DNA from: Candidatus Rhodobacter oscarellae
Lineage (GTDB): Bacteria; Pseudomonadota; Alphaproteobacteria; Rhodobacterales; Rhodobacteraceae
NCBI RefSeq assembly: GCF_001078595.1
Contig: NZ_LFTY01000002.1
Coordinates: forward strand, 604,123-668,122
Direction: 5' to 3'
DNA length: 64,000 nt
In this document: one piece after another, positions 42,590 to 51,311 of the stretch
How positions within the stretch are numbered: position 1 is the stretch's first letter
Layout: each line of letters begins with the position of its first letter
Program-made: the position numbers and the translations under genes
Notes under the pieces: model-generated
Told to the model about the DNA's origin: nothing
The model's database searches: none
What the model saw: the letters and a program-made list of their open reading frames with translations, nothing else

Positions 42590-44428
42590 CTACGGGATCT
42601 GCACGTTCACGGCGTTGATCGCCGCCTGGTTCAGCGAGATGCCGCTGTTCTCCTGCACCGCGCGGGCGTAGGCGACCAAGATATCAGTGCTCAAACCGCG
42701 AGACATCGCGTCAGCCAAAAGCTGGCGCCGCGCGGTCAGGCGGTTATCCGCGGGATCGGGCGGCAGCACGTCGTCCAGCCGCACGATCTGCACGGCGTTG
42801 TCGCCGGGGATCACCGCGACCGTGCCCTTCTCCATCTCGAACACCTGCTCGATGAAGTCGACGGAGGTGTCGGGCAGGAAGCTTTCGCGCGTGATATCGG
42901 TCTGCTCGGTCAGGGTCACGCCGAGCGCCTCGGCGCTTTGCCCGCCGCGCAGCCCCTCGGCCATGGTCTCGGCCTGCGCCGCCAGCGCGTCCACCGTGGC
43001 CTGGCGCAGCCAGGCGGCCTCGGCCCGCGGGCGGGCGTCGGCGAAGTCTTCCAGGCGCGGCGCGATCACCTCGTTGATGCGCAAGGCAAAGATGCCACCG
43101 TCGCCCAGGTCTGCAATCTCGGGGAAGTCGCCAACCTCTGCGGCGGCCGCGGCGGAGCGGAATGTGGCGTTGTCGGCAATGCCGCCAGCGGCCCCAAGGG
43201 CCCAGTCCAGCTGCGCCAGTTCCAGGTCGGTTTCGCTGGCAACCTCTTCCAAGGTCGCGCCGCCGACCAGCAGGTCGTCGACATTCTCGATCATGCCGGC
43301 GATCTGATCCACGGCGTCCTCGGCGGCCAGCTCGGCCTCAAGACCGGCGCGGGCGTCCTCAAAGGTCGTTTCCTGCGGGGTAAGGATGGCGTTCACGCGG
43401 AACAAGGCGGGGCCAAGGTCGGTGTCCAGCGGGCCGGCGAGGCCCAATTCCTCAAGTGCGAAGACGCCCGCACCGGCGCTGCCCAGGTCCGCCTCGGTGA
43501 CGTCGCCCAGGTCAATGTCGGTCAGTTCCAGCCCGCGCTCGGCGACCAGCTCGTCAAAGGTCAGCTCCTCCGCCTCGATCCGGGCCATGTCGGTCTCGGC
43601 GGCGCTGCCCAGGATCAGGCGCTCTACCAGGCGGCGCTCGGGGGTGACGAATTCGTCGATGCGCTCTTCATAAAGCGCGCGCGCGTCCTCCTCGGAGACC
43701 GCGATACTGGGCGCCAGCATTGCCGGGGTGATCCAGACATAGCTGATGTCGCGGGTCTCGGGCAGCATAAAGGCATCTTCGTTGGCGTCGAAATAGGCGC
43801 GCGCCTCGGCCTCGGTGGGCTCAGGGACCGGCGCGGCCAGGTCCTCGGCGCCAAGCCGGGCCCAGGCGAAGTTGCGCCGCTCGCCCACGAATTGCATCAG
43901 CGCTTCGGTATAGGCCTCTGGGGTCTCGATACCGCTCAGCACCGCGCTCTGCACAATCGTGCGCGAGATCTCGGCGCGAAGGTCATTCTCAAAGTCGCGC
44001 TCATTGGAGCCGCTGTGGCGCAGGTTGGCCGAATACGCCTCGCGGTCGAACTGCCCGTCGAGCCCTTGGAAGGCGGGGATGCGCAGGATCTCTGCGCGGA
44101 CTTCACTGTCGCCCACCGAAAGCCCCAGCGCACTGGCCTCGGCCTCTAGGGAGACGGTCGAGATGAGCTGTTGCAGCGCGGCCTGGTCCTGCCCGAACTC
44201 CTGCAGCTGCGCGAAGGTCACCGGCTGCCCGATCTGCTGTGAGACTTGGCGGATCTGCTGCCGGATCGCGTTAAAGTAGCGATTGGTGCCGATCTCGCGG
44301 TCGCCCACGGTGCCGATCGAGCTGACCGTGCCGCCGAACTGGCCGGTGCCAAAGCCCAGCATCGCCACACAGATCAGACCCACGATGATGTATAGCCCGA
44401 TCTGATTGCCCTTGCCGCGTTTCGCCAT
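42590..44428 (-). CDS. PpiD-like periplasmic folding chaperone (SurA_N/parvulin)
   Basis: 612 residues with one N-terminal membrane helix (GLYIIVGLICVAMLGFGTG) that anchors a periplasmic chaperone. A SurA-N-like helical region (about 40-200; FNAIRQQIRQVSQQIGQP) and a parvulin-like central domain (about 240-370) follow. PpiD helps newly exported proteins fold at the translocon. The parvulin domain is divergent and may be inactive as an isomerase. It heads the transcript that continues into trpE. Confidence 0.8.
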   Translation of the reverse strand: MAKRGKGNQIGLYIIVGLICVAMLGFGTGQFGGTVSSIGTVGDREIGTNRYFNAIRQQIRQVSQQIGQPVTFAQLQEFGQDQAALQQLISTVSLEAEASALGLSVGDSEVRAEILRIPAFQGLDGQFDREAYSANLRHSGSNERDFENDLRAEISRTIVQSAVLSGIETPEAYTEALMQFVGERRNFAWARLGAEDLAAPVPEPTEAEARAYFDANEDAFMLPETRDISYVWITPAMLAPSIAVSEEDARALYEERIDEFVTPERRLVERLILGSAAETDMARIEAEELTFDELVAERGLELTDIDLGDVTEADLGSAGAGVFALEELGLAGPLDTDLGPALFRVNAILTPQETTFEDARAGLEAELAAEDAVDQIAGMIENVDDLLVGGATLEEVASETDLELAQLDWALGAAGGIADNATFRSAAAAAEVGDFPEIADLGDGGIFALRINEVIAPRLEDFADARPRAEAAWLRQATVDALAAQAETMAEGLRGGQSAEALGVTLTEQTDITRESFLPDTSVDFIEQVFEMEKGTVAVIPGDNAVQIVRLDDVLPPDPADNRLTARRQLLADAMSRGLSTDILVAYARAVQENSGISLNQAAINAVNVQIP

Positions 44429-44479
44429 GGATTGACCCCGTCACATGCGTTGTTTCAGGCACGTGTAAGGGGTCGCGCA

Positions 44480-45664
44480 CTAGGGGGCAAGGGAGAGCGC
44501 GCTGAACCTGTCGTGAAGCTGGCCGATCTGGGTGCGGTCGATATTGGCGAAGGCCAGCCGCAGCGAGCGCGCGGCGCCCAAATCGCCCTTGGGGGCGAAC
44601 ATCGCGCCGGGCAGGCTCAACACGGATTGCTGATGCAAGAGCGCCTTGGCGACGGTCTCGCCATCTGCGTCGAACGGGTAGTCCACAAAGGCGAAATAAG
44701 CGCCGCAGCCGCGCAGGTGCCAGCCGGGCAGCGCGTCGAAGAGCTCGGTCATCGCGGCGCGGCGGTCCAGGATCTCAGCACGCTCGCCCGCGACCCACTG
44801 GCCGAGGTTCTCCAGCCCCCAAAGCGCGGCGCGCTGGCCCAGTTGCGGGGCGCAGATCGTGGTGCTGTCGAGATATTTCTCGACCTCGACCAGCCGGGCT
44901 TCGCTGGTGGCGATGGCGCCGACCCGGTGTCCGGTGAGCCGGTAGGCCTTGGAGAAGCTGTAGAGGTGGATGAAGGTCTCGGCCCAGTCGGGGTCCGTGA
45001 ACAGATCATGCGGGGCGCCCGATGCGGCGTGGAAGTCGCGATAGGTCTCGTCCACGATCAGCGCGATCCCATGGCGCTGCGCGAGCGCGTGGAAAGCGCG
45101 GATCAGGTCGGCGGGGTATTCTTGGCCCGTGGGGTTGTTCGGCGTGACCAGCACGATGGCGCGGGTGCGCTCGGTGATCAGCGCGGCGGCCTCGTCGGGG
45201 TCGGGCATAAGCGACGCGCCGCAGGGCAGGGGCACCGGGCGGATGCCGTTCATGGTCAGCCACATCTGGTGATTGAAGTACCAGGGCGTCGGTATGATCA
45301 CCTCGTCGCCCGCCTGGGCCAGGGTGGCGATCACGGCGGTATAGGCCTGGTTGCAGCCCGCGGTGATGGCGATCTGGTCGGGCGCGACGCCGCCGCCGTA
45401 ATGCGCGCTGATATTGGCGGCGAGTGCGGCGCGCAGCGGCGGGTGGCCCAGATCGGGCCCGTAAAGATGCGCGCTGGTGTCCGACAGGACCAGCTCGGCC
45501 ATGTGCTGGCGCAGGGGTTCCGGCGGGGGCAGGGCGGGGGCGGCCTGGCTCACATTGAGGAACGGTTTGTCCTCTGGCAGCGTCGCGGCGTCCAGCCAGC
45601 GATAGGCCTGCATGATCGCTGGCGTGTCGGTGGCCAGGATGTCTGGGTTAAGGGGCATGCTCAT
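44480..45664 (-). CDS. PLP-dependent aminotransferase, class I/II
   Basis: 394 residues of the aspartate aminotransferase fold. Motifs are VTPNNPTGQEYPAD, LIVDETYRDFH and the PLP-lysine segment LYSFSKAYRLTGHRVGA, with the terminal Arg in RSLRLAFANI. Substrate unknown. It lies 27 bp downstream of gpt on the same strand and may share its transcript. Confidence 0.85.
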   Translation of the reverse strand: MSMPLNPDILATDTPAIMQAYRWLDAATLPEDKPFLNVSQAAPALPPPEPLRQHMAELVLSDTSAHLYGPDLGHPPLRAALAANISAHYGGGVAPDQIAITAGCNQAYTAVIATLAQAGDEVIIPTPWYFNHQMWLTMNGIRPVPLPCGASLMPDPDEAAALITERTRAIVLVTPNNPTGQEYPADLIRAFHALAQRHGIALIVDETYRDFHAASGAPHDLFTDPDWAETFIHLYSFSKAYRLTGHRVGAIATSEARLVEVEKYLDSTTICAPQLGQRAALWGLENLGQWVAGERAEILDRRAAMTELFDALPGWHLRGCGAYFAFVDYPFDADGETVAKALLHQQSVLSLPGAMFAPKGDLGAARSLRLAFANIDRTQIGQLHDRFSALSLAP

Positions 45665-45691
45665 CCGCCCAAGGGGACAAGGAGCCGCATC

Positions 45692-46210
45692 TTAATCCTT
45701 GCCGCGATAGGGTTCCACATATTGCAGCGCCATGTCCCAGGGGAAGAAGATCCAGGTGTCCTGGCTGACCCCGGTGATGAAGGTGTCGACCATCGGCTCG
45801 CCCTGGGGCTTGGCGTAGACGGTTGCAAAATGCGCCTTGGGGTAGAGATGGCGGACCAGCTCCAGCGTTTTGCCGCTGTCCACCAGGTCATCGACGATCA
45901 GAATGCCCTCGCCGTCGCCCATCAGCTCGGCATTCGGGCCCTTGAGCACCTCGGCGTCGCGCTGCTGATCGGCCTTGCCGCCGCCGGCGTGGTAGGACTT
46001 GACGCTGATCGTGTCCACGGTGCGAATATCAAGTTCGCGGCTGACGATCATAGCGGGCGCCATGCCGCCCCGGGTGATCGCCACAACGGCCCGCCAGGCG
46101 CCATCGTCCGGCCCGTGCCCGTCCAGCCGCCAGGCCAGCGCGCGCGCGTCGCGGTGGATCTGATCCCAGCTGACGTGAAAGCCCTTCTCATGTGGCAGGC
46201 GGTCGGTCAT
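45692..46210 (-). CDS. gpt: Xanthine (xanthine-guanine) phosphoribosyltransferase
   Basis: 172 residues. It salvages xanthine/guanine with PRPP. The PRPP loop is [17 protein letters not shown]. The N-terminal [21 protein letters not shown] and [16 protein letters not shown] match proteobacterial Gpt. It follows fabI by 12 bp on the minus strand. Confidence 0.9.
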   Translation of the reverse strand: MTDRLPHEKGFHVSWDQIHRDARALAWRLDGHGPDDGAWRAVVAITRGGMAPAMIVSRELDIRTVDTISVKSYHAGGGKADQQRDAEVLKGPNAELMGDGEGILIVDDLVDSGKTLELVRHLYPKAHFATVYAKPQGEPMVDTFITGVSQDTWIFFPWDMALQYVEPYRGKD

Positions 46211-46222
46211 CGCAGCCTCTCC

Positions 46223-47029
46223 TTAGCTTTTGGTGATATCCGGAGCGTCCACCGCCTTCATCCCGACGATATGATAGCCCGCATCCACGTGATGGGTCTC
46301 ACCGGTGACGCCCGCGCCGAGATCGCTCAGCAGATACAGCGCCGAATTGCCCACGTCATTCGTGGTCACGTTGCGGCGCAGCGGAGAGTTATACTCGTTC
46401 CACTTCATGATGTAGCGGAAGTCGCCGATGCCAGATGCCGCAAGGGTCTTGATCGGTCCCGCGCTGATCGAGTTGCAGCGGATGCCGTCCTTGCCCAGGT
46501 CCTCGGCGATGTAGCGCACGCTGGCCTCCAGCGCGGCCTTGGCCACGCCCATGACATTATAGTGCGGCATGACCCGCTCGGCGCCGTAATAGGTCAGCGT
46601 CAGCAGCGAGCCGCCATCCGGCATCAGCGCCGCGGCGCGCTGGCAGACGGCCGTGAAGGAGTAAACCGAGATGTCCATGGTCATCGCGAAGTTCTCGGGC
46701 GAGGTGTCTACGTAGCGGCCGCGCAGCTCGTTTTTGTCCGAGAACCCAATGGCATGCACGACGAAGTCAATCTTGCCCCAGCGCTCCTGCAGCGCGGTAA
46801 ACAGCGCGTCGATGCTCTCGGCATTGGCGACATCGCATTCGACCACAAAATCCGACCCCAGCTGGGCGGCCAGCGGATCCACGCGCTTCTTTAACGCCTC
46901 GCCCTGATAGGAGAACGCAAGCTCAGCGCCCGCATCAGCCAAAGCCTTGGCTATTCCCCACGCAATCGATTTATCATTCGCAAGGCCCATTATCAGCCCG
47001 CGCTTGCCTGCCATCAACTGGTTCGACAT
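46223..47029 (-). CDS. fabI: Enoyl-[acyl-carrier-protein] reductase (NADH)
   Basis: 268 residues of the short-chain dehydrogenase fold. It has the FabI-type N-terminus LIMGLANDKSIAWGIAKAL and the catalytic Tyr-X6-Lys pattern in YNVMGVAKAALEASVRY. It catalyses the last step of fatty-acid elongation and is the triclosan/isoniazid-type target. It is divergent from pdxH with a 262-bp promoter gap that contains no further gene. Confidence 0.95.
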   Translation of the reverse strand: MSNQLMAGKRGLIMGLANDKSIAWGIAKALADAGAELAFSYQGEALKKRVDPLAAQLGSDFVVECDVANAESIDALFTALQERWGKIDFVVHAIGFSDKNELRGRYVDTSPENFAMTMDISVYSFTAVCQRAAALMPDGGSLLTLTYYGAERVMPHYNVMGVAKAALEASVRYIAEDLGKDGIRCNSISAGPIKTLAASGIGDFRYIMKWNEYNSPLRRNVTTNDVGNSALYLLSDLGAGVTGETHHVDAGYHIVGMKAVDAPDITKS

Positions 47030-47291
47030 GCCCTATCCCTCGACACTGGTTGCGCCCGTGTAGGCCATTCACCGAATGGCATCAAGTAACCGCGACGGCG
47101 AAGGTCGGTATTCGTAAACAGCGCCAGCGCGGGGGACGATTCCTCCGCACCGCGGCTCGAATCGCGCGCTTGAACGCCAAAGGCCGGTGCAATATTTTTT
47201 GCAAAGCGATGCCGAATTGAAACAGCTTAAGTGAGCAATTGACTTGTAAAGCAGTTGAATCCGCTTTAGCGAACGTAGGGAAAATACAACC

Positions 47292-47906
47292 ATGAGCGAT
47301 ATGGACGATAGAACTGGTATATTTAGGGGTGACACCCCTTTCACCATAACCCGCGCCTGGTTGGACGAGGCGCGGCGCACGGAGCCCAATGATCCCGACG
47401 CCGTTTCGCTGGCGACGGTTGACCAGGACGGGCTGCCGAATGTTCGCGTTGTCCTTTTGCGCCGGATCGACGATCAGTCCTTTGTTTTCTTTACGAACTA
47501 CGAGAGCGCCAAGGGTCAGGAGCTGCTCTCGGCGGGCAAGGCGGCCTTGGTGTTCCATTGGAAGAGCCTGCGCCGACAGGTGCGCGTGCGCGGCCTGGTC
47601 AGCAAGGAAGACGGCCAAGTCGCGGACGAATACTACGCCTCTCGGGCGCTCGGCAGCCGCATCGGCGCCTGGGCATCTAAGCAATCCAGCCCGCTGGCAT
47701 CGCGTGAAGTCCTCATGCAGGACGTCGCAAACGCAGAGGCCGAACACGGCTCTGCGCCCTCCCGCCCCCCGTTCTGGGGTGGGTTTCGCGTTACCCCACT
47801 TGAGGTCGAGTTCTGGGCCGACGGCGAATATCGGCTTCACAACCGCTTCCTATGGCGGCGAAAAAAGGTTAACGCTGAGTGGTGCGTTACTAGGTTGTAC
47901 CCGTAG
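47292..47906 (+). CDS. pdxH: Pyridoxamine/pyridoxine 5'-phosphate oxidase
   Basis: 204 residues. The FMN-binding split-barrel motifs are [47 protein letters not shown] and the C-terminal [10 protein letters not shown] segment, full length. It makes pyridoxal phosphate, the cofactor of the several aminotransferases in this window. The cold-shock gene follows after 123 bp. Confidence 0.95.
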   Translation: MSDMDDRTGIFRGDTPFTITRAWLDEARRTEPNDPDAVSLATVDQDGLPNVRVVLLRRIDDQSFVFFTNYESAKGQELLSAGKAALVFHWKSLRRQVRVRGLVSKEDGQVADEYYASRALGSRIGAWASKQSSPLASREVLMQDVANAEAEHGSAPSRPPFWGGFRVTPLEVEFWADGEYRLHNRFLWRRKKVNAEWCVTRLYP

Positions 47907-48029
47907 CGAGGCGTTGGGGTTAGAAACACAAGTGCCGGAAAAAAGGTGCTTTTTCTCTTTCCTTTGTCTCACGTGTCTGTGAAAATAAGTTAACAAAAAC
48001 CAAACCTGCTCAAGGCAGACGGGGAAGGA

Positions 48030-48566
48030 ATGACGAACGTCGACGAAGAAGTGGAGCCGATTTCGGGTCAAGTGAAGTGGTTTGACCCAGTAAAAGGGTT
48101 TGGCTTTGTTGTGCCCGACAGTGGCGGGCCCGATGTGCTTTTGCACGCCAATGTACTCCGAAATTTCGGTCAAAGCTCCGTCGCTGACGGATCGATGATC
48201 GAGCTAACCATCCAAGAGACACCGCGCGGCGTACAGGCCGTGGATGTCTTATCAATAACGCCGCCGGAGGATGACGGGACACCGGCGCTGGACGACATAC
48301 CGCTTGCGGATGACGACTTTGCGCTGGAACAGGTGCCGTTTGAGCCGTCGCGGGTCAAATGGTTTGACAAGGCCAAGGGCTTTGGGTTCGCGAATGTGTT
48401 CGGGCGCGCAGAGGACGTGTTTGTTCACGTCGAAGTGTTGCGCCGCTCGGAGCTTGCGGATTTACAGCCCGGCGAGGCCGTGGCAATCAGGGTGGTAGAC
48501 GGGGCGCGGGGCCGCATGGCGGCCCAGGTCGCGGCCTGGGATACAGTGCTGAGGGCCAAAGGTTGA
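48030..48566 (+). CDS. Double cold-shock-domain protein
   Basis: 178 residues with two OB-fold cold-shock domains joined by an acidic linker. Domain 1 (about 9-75) has GQVKWFDPVKGFGFV. Domain 2 (about 108-173) has RVKWFDKAKGFGFANVF followed by EDVFVHVEVLRR. Both keep the RNP1-like KGFGF. Such proteins bind single-stranded RNA/DNA. Alphaproteobacterial members can be stationary-phase rather than cold induced. The stop overlaps the TTG start of the DUF192 gene. Confidence 0.9.
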   Translation: MTNVDEEVEPISGQVKWFDPVKGFGFVVPDSGGPDVLLHANVLRNFGQSSVADGSMIELTIQETPRGVQAVDVLSITPPEDDGTPALDDIPLADDDFALEQVPFEPSRVKWFDKAKGFGFANVFGRAEDVFVHVEVLRRSELADLQPGEAVAIRVVDGARGRMAAQVAAWDTVLRAKG

Positions 48567-49027
48567 AATTAGTAATTGCGGCCCTCTTTTGGGCCGCTGT
48601 TTCAGGATCAGTGGCGGCGGCGTGCCGCGATGATCAAGTGGAACTGCGCGGCGACTGGGGCGCCGTGCGCTTTAACGTGGAGGTCGCCGACACGGCCGCT
48701 GAGCACGCTGTCGGGCTGATGAACCGGTCCTCAATGCCTGCCCGTTCCGGCATGATATTCCTCTACGAGGCCCCGCAGCGCGTCGGCTTTTGGATGCGTA
48801 ACACCCTGATTCCGCTGGATATGCTGTTCATGTCCGCGGATGGCGTGGTGCAGAAGATCCACCAGAACGCGGTGCCGCTGGACGAGACCGTCATCCTGGG
48901 CGGCGACAACATCCAATACGTCCTAGAGATTAACGGCGGCATGTCCGCACGGCTGGGGATCACCACCGGCACGGAGCTGCGCCATCCCGGCGTGAACCAA
49001 GCCGTGGCCGCCTGGCCCTGCGAGTAG
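48563..49027 (+). CDS. DUF192 secreted protein
   Basis: 154 residues with a signal peptide (MKLVIAALFWAAVSGSVAAA) and a DUF192 domain, marked by HAVGLMNRSSMPARSGMIFLYE and VGFWMRNTLIPLDMLFMSADG. The family function is unknown. The start is TTG overlapping the cold-shock stop (TTGA), so it relies on translational coupling. This pairing of a double cold-shock gene with DUF192 looks operonic. tRNA-Pro follows after about 100 bp. Confidence 0.85.
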   Translation: MKLVIAALFWAAVSGSVAAACRDDQVELRGDWGAVRFNVEVADTAAEHAVGLMNRSSMPARSGMIFLYEAPQRVGFWMRNTLIPLDMLFMSADGVVQKIHQNAVPLDETVILGGDNIQYVLEINGGMSARLGITTGTELRHPGVNQAVAAWPCE

Positions 49028-49128
49028 CCCTTTATCGGGCGCCGCTCGGTCCGCCCTTATGGGCATCCTCGCATTGCGCGCTTTTTCTCTCTTTCCACCG
49101 GGGCGGGGCTCGGTTATGAGGCCTGCGT

Positions 49129-49205
49129 CGGGGCGTGGCGCAGTCTGGTAGCGCACCTGTTTTGGGTACAGGGGGTCGTGAGTTCGAATCTCGCCGCCCC
49201 GACCA
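49129..49205 (+). tRNA. trnP: tRNA-Pro (anticodon UGG)
   Basis: A 77-nt cloverleaf with encoded CCA. The acceptor stem CGGGGCG pairs with CGCCCCG; the anticodon stem CCTGT/ACAGG encloses the loop TTTGGGT with anticodon TGG (49163-49165). The T-loop GTTCGAATC is canonical. The C1-G72 pair and discriminator A fit bacterial tRNA-Pro. No duplicated 3' end, which would mark an integrated element, is seen nearby. Confidence 0.95.
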
Positions 49206-49302
49206 TGGAAAATCCCAAGCCGTTTCTTAACGATGTGTAACCGCGGGGCGCGCATTGCGACCCGAATCGGGGGTTAACGCCTTATTTCATTGGAAATTCC
49301 GG

Positions 49303-49346
49303 TGTCGGACTTTTGTCGGCAAAACGTCGGACTTCCGTCGGGCACA
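49303..49346 (+). repeat. Array of four 11-bp iterons, copy 2
   Basis: Four contiguous units start at 49303, 49314, 49325 and 49336, each YGTCGG plus five bases (for example CGTCGGACTTC). Bases 49315-49344 equal the minus strand of 15885-15914. It lies about 100 bp after tRNA-Pro and before the convergent TetR gene. GTTAAC boxes flank it on both sides (around 49273 and 49365). Confidence 0.9.
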
Positions 49347-49429
49347 TGCGCCCGATGGGCTATGGTTAACAAACCGCGCGCAGGTCGCGCTGCGGCGGGG
49401 GCTTTCTTAACCCCAGCGCTGACCCAGCC

Positions 49430-50029
49430 TTAAGCCTGCGCGTGCGCGCCCTTCAGCAAGACCCGCCGCGCCACCGCTTGCATATGCGTGATGTAGCGGT
49501 CCTGGCTCCAGCCGGCCTCGTGGCGGAGCTGGGCCCAATTGCGCATCGACAGCAGCGTCCAGAGGAAATCGCGCGCCTCGTCGCGCGTCATGTGATCGCA
49601 TAAGAGCCCCTCGGCGGCGAGCGCGTCGATGGCAAAGCCGGTCTCGCGCCGCACCGCGGACATGCGGTCGTCCCAGGCGGCACGCGCCTCGGCGTCACCG
49701 TCCATCATTGCCATAAGCGCGCGCCCGACGCCGTAGACCTTGGGGATATAGTCGCCCCAGATGCCGACCCAACCCGAGAGCCGCTCTAGTGCGGGCAGGC
49801 CGTGCAAGGCCTCCACGGTCGGGCCGATTTTGTAGACGTCGTCCAGATGCCGCGCGGTGGCGACCAGCAGGTCGGCGCGATTCTCGAAATGCAGGTAGAC
49901 CGCCTGGCGGCTGACTTTCGCGGCCTTGGCGATATCGGACATGCGCACCTGGGGCGTCTCTTCTTTTTCCAAGAGATTCCAAGTGGCTGTGAGAATCTTG
50001 ATGCGGGTGGGGGGTTGCGTACTTGACAT
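49430..50029 (-). CDS. TetR-family repressor
   Basis: 199 residues. The N-terminal TetR helix-turn-helix (about 9-55; VRMSDIAKAAKVSRQAVYLHFENRADLL) is followed by a variable ligand domain. Its start codon lies inside the first of three operator-like inverted repeats in the 77-bp divergent gap, so it probably represses itself and the oxidoreductase/DUF1772 pair. The inducer is unknown. Confidence 0.85.
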   Translation of the reverse strand: MSSTQPPTRIKILTATWNLLEKEETPQVRMSDIAKAAKVSRQAVYLHFENRADLLVATARHLDDVYKIGPTVEALHGLPALERLSGWVGIWGDYIPKVYGVGRALMAMMDGDAEARAAWDDRMSAVRRETGFAIDALAAEGLLCDHMTRDEARDFLWTLLSMRNWAQLRHEAGWSQDRYITHMQAVARRVLLKGAHAQA

Positions 50030-50079
50030 AGTGTCAACCTAGCACTTATTTACACCGTGTCAACTTTACATGGTGTAAA
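50023..50079. promoter_or_regulatory. Three tandem TetR-type operators
   Basis: Three 15-bp inverted repeats of form TTKACA-N3-TGTMAA: TTGACA-TAG-TGTCAA (50023-50037), TTTACA-CCG-TGTCAA (50049-50063) and TTTACA-TGG-TGTAAA (50065-50079; its arms extend to 9 bp each). They occupy the gap between the TetR gene and the oxidoreductase gene. Confidence 0.8.
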
Positions 50080-50106
50080 GTTAAATTTGCGAGAAAAGGA
50101 TACGTC

Positions 50107-50736
50107 ATGAAAGTCATCGTCTTCGGAGCTACCGGAACCGTCGGAAAACTTGCGGTCCAAGAGATGCTCGCCGCGGGCCATCAGGTCACCGCCTTTGCGC
50201 GCTCGCCTCAAAAGCTGGGCGTAAGCCACGAAAACCTAACGCTATTCTCGGGCGACGTGATGTCCGAAGACAGCGTGGCCAGCGCGCTGCAGGGGCAGGA
50301 CGCCGCAGTGATCACGCTGGGCTCGGGCATGAAGCGCAAGAGCCTGGTGCGCTCGCAGGGCACGCTGAACGTCATTAAGGGGATGCAGCGCCACGGTGTG
50401 CGCCGCCTGATCTGCCAATCCACCATGGGGGCCCGCGAAAGCTGGTCGAACCTCAACTTCTTCTGGAAGCGCATCATGTTCGGCGCGCTGCTGCGCCCGG
50501 TCTTTAAGGATCACGAGCTGCAGGAGCGGCTGGTGGAGGCCAGCGGGCTGGACTGGACCATCGTGCGCCCCAGCGCCTTTGCGGACGGCCCCGCCACGCG
50601 CGCCTTTAAGGAGGACGTGCCGCCCACCGCCCGCGACCTCAAGCTGAAGATCACGCGCGCGGATGTGGCCGCCTTCTTGACGCGGCAGGTGGCCGATCTG
50701 ACCTATCGGGGCCGCGCCGTCGGCATCTCGAACTGA
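50107..50736 (+). CDS. NAD(P)H-binding (NmrA-like) oxidoreductase
   Basis: 209 residues of the atypical short-chain dehydrogenase type. The dinucleotide motif is VIVFGATGTVGKLAVQEML, and C-terminal LDWTIVRPSAFADGPATRAF matches NAD(P)H-binding family members. It has no classical Tyr-X3-Lys, so it may be a sensor or flavin/biliverdin-reductase-like. It is the first gene under the three TetR operators, followed by a DUF1772 membrane protein 20 bp later. Confidence 0.8.
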   Translation: MKVIVFGATGTVGKLAVQEMLAAGHQVTAFARSPQKLGVSHENLTLFSGDVMSEDSVASALQGQDAAVITLGSGMKRKSLVRSQGTLNVIKGMQRHGVRRLICQSTMGARESWSNLNFFWKRIMFGALLRPVFKDHELQERLVEASGLDWTIVRPSAFADGPATRAFKEDVPPTARDLKLKITRADVAAFLTRQVADLTYRGRAVGISN

Positions 50737-50756
50737 TCGCGGGGGAGGAGGCTGAC

Positions 50757-51254
50757 ATGTCTGTTGAACTGACAATCTGGGGCCTGGTGGTGCTGTCGCT
50801 GCTGGTGGGCTCGGTGGCCGGGACGTTCCTTACCTTCTCGGATTTCGTGATGCGCTCGCTCTTGGCGGCGCGGGCCGAGGTCGGGGCAGAGGCGATGGCG
50901 GTGCTGAACCGCGTCATCTTTCGGTCGATCTTCATCCCGCTGCTGATCGGGCTGATCCCGGTCACGGCGCTGGTGGGCGCCTATGCGCTATACGCGCTGA
51001 CGGGCTGGGTGGCCTGGCTCTTGGCCGGGGCAGGGGTGCTTTACGTGGTGGGGGTTTTTGTGGTCTCAGCCGTGGGCAACATCCCGATGAACAACCGCCT
51101 GGACAGGCTGCCCCTGGGGGCCGAGGCCGCGCAGGCCTATTGGCCGGACTATGTGCGCGGCTGGCTGCGGTGGAACCACATCCGTTCGGCGGCCTCCTTT
51201 GGCGCGGCGGCTTGTTATACGGTGGCGGCGGTGCTGCTGGCGATGGAGCTGTAG
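50757..51254 (+). CDS. DUF1772 (anthrone oxygenase-like) membrane protein
   Basis: 165 residues with four predicted helices. The DUF1772 pattern is recognisable: an N-terminal helix with VGSVAGTFLTFSDFVMRSL, the MNNRLDRLP segment and the W..YVRGWLRWNHIRSAASFGAAACY C-terminus. Fungal relatives act on anthrones; bacterial roles are unknown. It is operonic with the NmrA-like gene and controlled by the divergent TetR repressor. Confidence 0.8.
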   Translation: MSVELTIWGLVVLSLLVGSVAGTFLTFSDFVMRSLLAARAEVGAEAMAVLNRVIFRSIFIPLLIGLIPVTALVGAYALYALTGWVAWLLAGAGVLYVVGVFVVSAVGNIPMNNRLDRLPLGAEAAQAYWPDYVRGWLRWNHIRSAASFGAAACYTVAAVLLAMEL

Positions 51255-51266
51255 ATTGGCGCCTTT

Positions 51267-51296
51267 GGGCTGGGCGGGGTTGCTCCCGCCCGGCCC
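51267..51296. terminator. Bidirectional hairpin between convergent genes
   Basis: GGGCGGG (51272-51278) pairs with CCCGCCC (51285-51291), extended by GGGC/GCCC with a bulge. It fills most of the 57-bp gap between the DUF1772 gene and the class III aminotransferase. No strong T tract. Confidence 0.5.
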
Positions 51297-51311
51297 TTGT
51301 CTGATCTAGTC

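Noticed and set aside
42170..44149. Long plus-strand open frame opposite trpE and the PpiD-like gene
   Set aside because: Antisense shadow; no family motif, and both minus-strand genes are certain.
44432..46894. Very long plus-strand open frame (820 codons)
   Set aside because: It lies antisense to three clear genes (aminotransferase, gpt, fabI). Its translation is Arg/Gly/His-rich with no motif, a codon-bias shadow typical of high-GC DNA.
49129..49205. tRNA-Pro as an integration site of a genomic island
   Set aside because: No integrase gene and no duplicated tRNA 3' end were seen in the following DNA.
49303..49346. Iteron array as a plasmid or phage replication origin
   Set aside because: No replication-initiator gene or AT-rich melting region is adjacent, and the surroundings are core chromosome.
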